Below, one piece after another: positions 6,488 through 6,945 of a DNA stretch of 6,945 bases. Source of the DNA: Chromatocurvus sp046260215. Lineage in GTDB: Bacteria > Pseudomonadota > Gammaproteobacteria > Pseudomonadales > Halieaceae. Every line of letters begins with the position of its first letter. Position 1 is the first letter of the stretch. The stretch is taken from NCBI GenBank assembly GCA_046260215.1, contig JBHEPQ010000286.1, positions 1 to 6,945 of the forward strand. Reading direction: 5' to 3'. Made by a program: the position numbers and the translations under genes. Under the pieces are notes generated by a model. It worked only from the letters and a program-made list of their open reading frames with translations, had not been told where the DNA came from and ran no database searches.

Positions 6488-6643
6488 GCATTGTCATATT
6501 GTTGATTTACGATTGTACCGATCCCTCCATCCCCTCCGATACTACCAACTTTAAGGGAATTACTTCCTGAACGCGCCCTTTTCAGGCGCCGTGTCCGAAC
6601 AGGCGATCAACCCTGATGGGAAACGGCCGCAGGTCTGAAAGGC
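6488..6643. other. Intergenic stretch with no clear gene
   Basis: This stretch separates the - strand DsbA-like gene from + strand features; with the doubtful small ORF, the interval up to the transporter start is 328 bases. It holds the -10-like TACAAT and a G-rich purine tract on the - strand. It also holds TTGTCA at 6491-6496 on the + strand (five of six matches to a -35, without a good -10), and an imperfect inverted repeat CCTGAA/TTCAGG at 6566-6571 and 6581-6586 with a 9-base loop and no T-tract. No RNA gene was recognised. Confidence 0.5.
6512..6517 (-). promoter_or_regulatory. Candidate -10 element of the DsbA-like gene
   Basis: On the - strand TACAAT matches TATAAT at five of six positions and lies 24 bases before the ATG at 6487. 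No recognisable -35 is present at 16-18 bases; that place holds a G-rich purine tract. Confidence 0.3.
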
Positions 6644-6781
6644 ATGAGCCTACTTGGCTTCGCAACCGCCACCGGCCTGATGATTGGCGCCATGCTACCC
6701 CTTCTTTCTTTGCCCGTGCTGTTCAGACTGATCGATTATATTGCTGATAACCTAAGGAGACTGTGCAGTAAACCGACATGA
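6644..6781 (+). CDS. Possible small membrane protein (45 residues)
   Basis: An ATG at 6644 opens a frame of 45 codons ending at TGA 6779-6781. The product has one long hydrophobic segment at about residues 3-29 (containing GLMIGAMLPLLSLPVLF), followed by an amphipathic, basic tail (DNLRRLCSKPT), like many small bacterial membrane peptides. It lies 34 bases before the EamA-type gene on the same strand and could be co-transcribed. An AGG at 6631-6633 is ten bases from the ATG, a weak binding site. I do not recognise a family. A second overlapping open frame of similar length starts at 6616, so chance openness is a real alternative. Confidence 0.35.
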   Translation: MSLLGFATATGLMIGAMLPLLSLPVLFRLIDYIADNLRRLCSKPT

Positions 6782-6815
6782 GGCTTATTCAGGCGAAAGA
6801 AGGAATGTGTGACCG

Positions 6816-6945
6816 ATGAAAACCTGGCTATTGCTGGCTCTGATTACCCTGTCGGAAGCAACCATCGGCGTTTTCGTCAAACTGACGGATGACCGGATTC
6901 CGGTCCAGACACTGACGTTTTATGCTTTTGTGTTTGCAACAGCAT
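6816..6945 (+). CDS. EamA/DMT-family transporter, N-terminal part (3' truncated by window)
   Basis: The first 43 codons are visible. They encode a hydrophobic first helix (TWLLLALITLSEATIGVFV), a short loop with KLTDDRIPVQ, and the start of a second helix (TLTFYAFVFATA). The pattern 'G-V/T-x-V-K-L...D-R-I-P...L-x-F-Y/R' is typical of EamA-domain drug/metabolite exporters, ten-helix inner-membrane proteins of about 290 residues; substrates vary and cannot be told here. The start is fixed by an in-frame TGA at 6810-6812. An AGGA at 6801-6804 lies 11 bases upstream, slightly far for a ribosome binding site. Family assignment rests on the N-terminus only. Confidence 0.7.
   Translation, partial: MKTWLLLALITLSEATIGVFVKLTDDRIPVQTLTFYAFVFATA

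Overview
The window looks like chromosomal DNA of a free-living, probably marine or aquatic gammaproteobacterium (inference). The grounds are two TonB-dependent outer-membrane receptors, a beta-barrel protein of the alginate-export/porin type, a periplasmic c-type cytochrome and a moderately high GC content. No taxonomic marker gene is present, so the assignment is tentative. No tRNA, rRNA, CRISPR array, transposase or phage gene was recognised.

Layout, left to right. (1) Positions 1-1397, + strand: the last 41 codons of a TonB-dependent receptor, then a four-helix PepSY-type inner-membrane protein, then an unlisted-looking 40-codon single-helix membrane protein whose GTG start overlaps the PepSY stop codon. 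This is a typical iron (siderophore or haem) uptake arrangement: the receptor brings the ligand across the outer membrane, and the PepSY protein is probably a reductase-like partner at the inner membrane. (2) Positions 1488-5310: a divergent pair of outer-membrane genes. A complete 792-residue TonB-dependent receptor lies on the - strand and a 407-residue beta-barrel protein on the + strand, separated by a 220-base control region. (3) Positions 5441-6487: a 102-residue monohaem cytochrome c precursor (+) convergent with a secreted thioredoxin-fold protein with a CGHC active site (-). (4) Positions 6488-6945: a mostly noncoding stretch with a possible 45-residue membrane peptide, then the start of an EamA/DMT-family transporter that runs off the window.

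The most interesting signal is in the 220-base divergent control region. Four GTGAC/GTGAA units recur at an exact 11-base period (3933, 3944, 3955, 3966). A second copy of the same pattern (4037-4052, matching 3934-3948 at 13 of 15 bases) sits over the TTGACA of the probable promoter of the + strand barrel gene. An 11-base direct-repeat ladder is the hallmark of OmpR/PhoB-family response regulators. Read on the - strand, the units (GTCAC plus an A-rich spacer) resemble PhoB boxes. This suggests that the receptor and the barrel are co-regulated halves of one nutrient-limitation response, possibly phosphate. The repeats are seen directly; the regulator is inferred.
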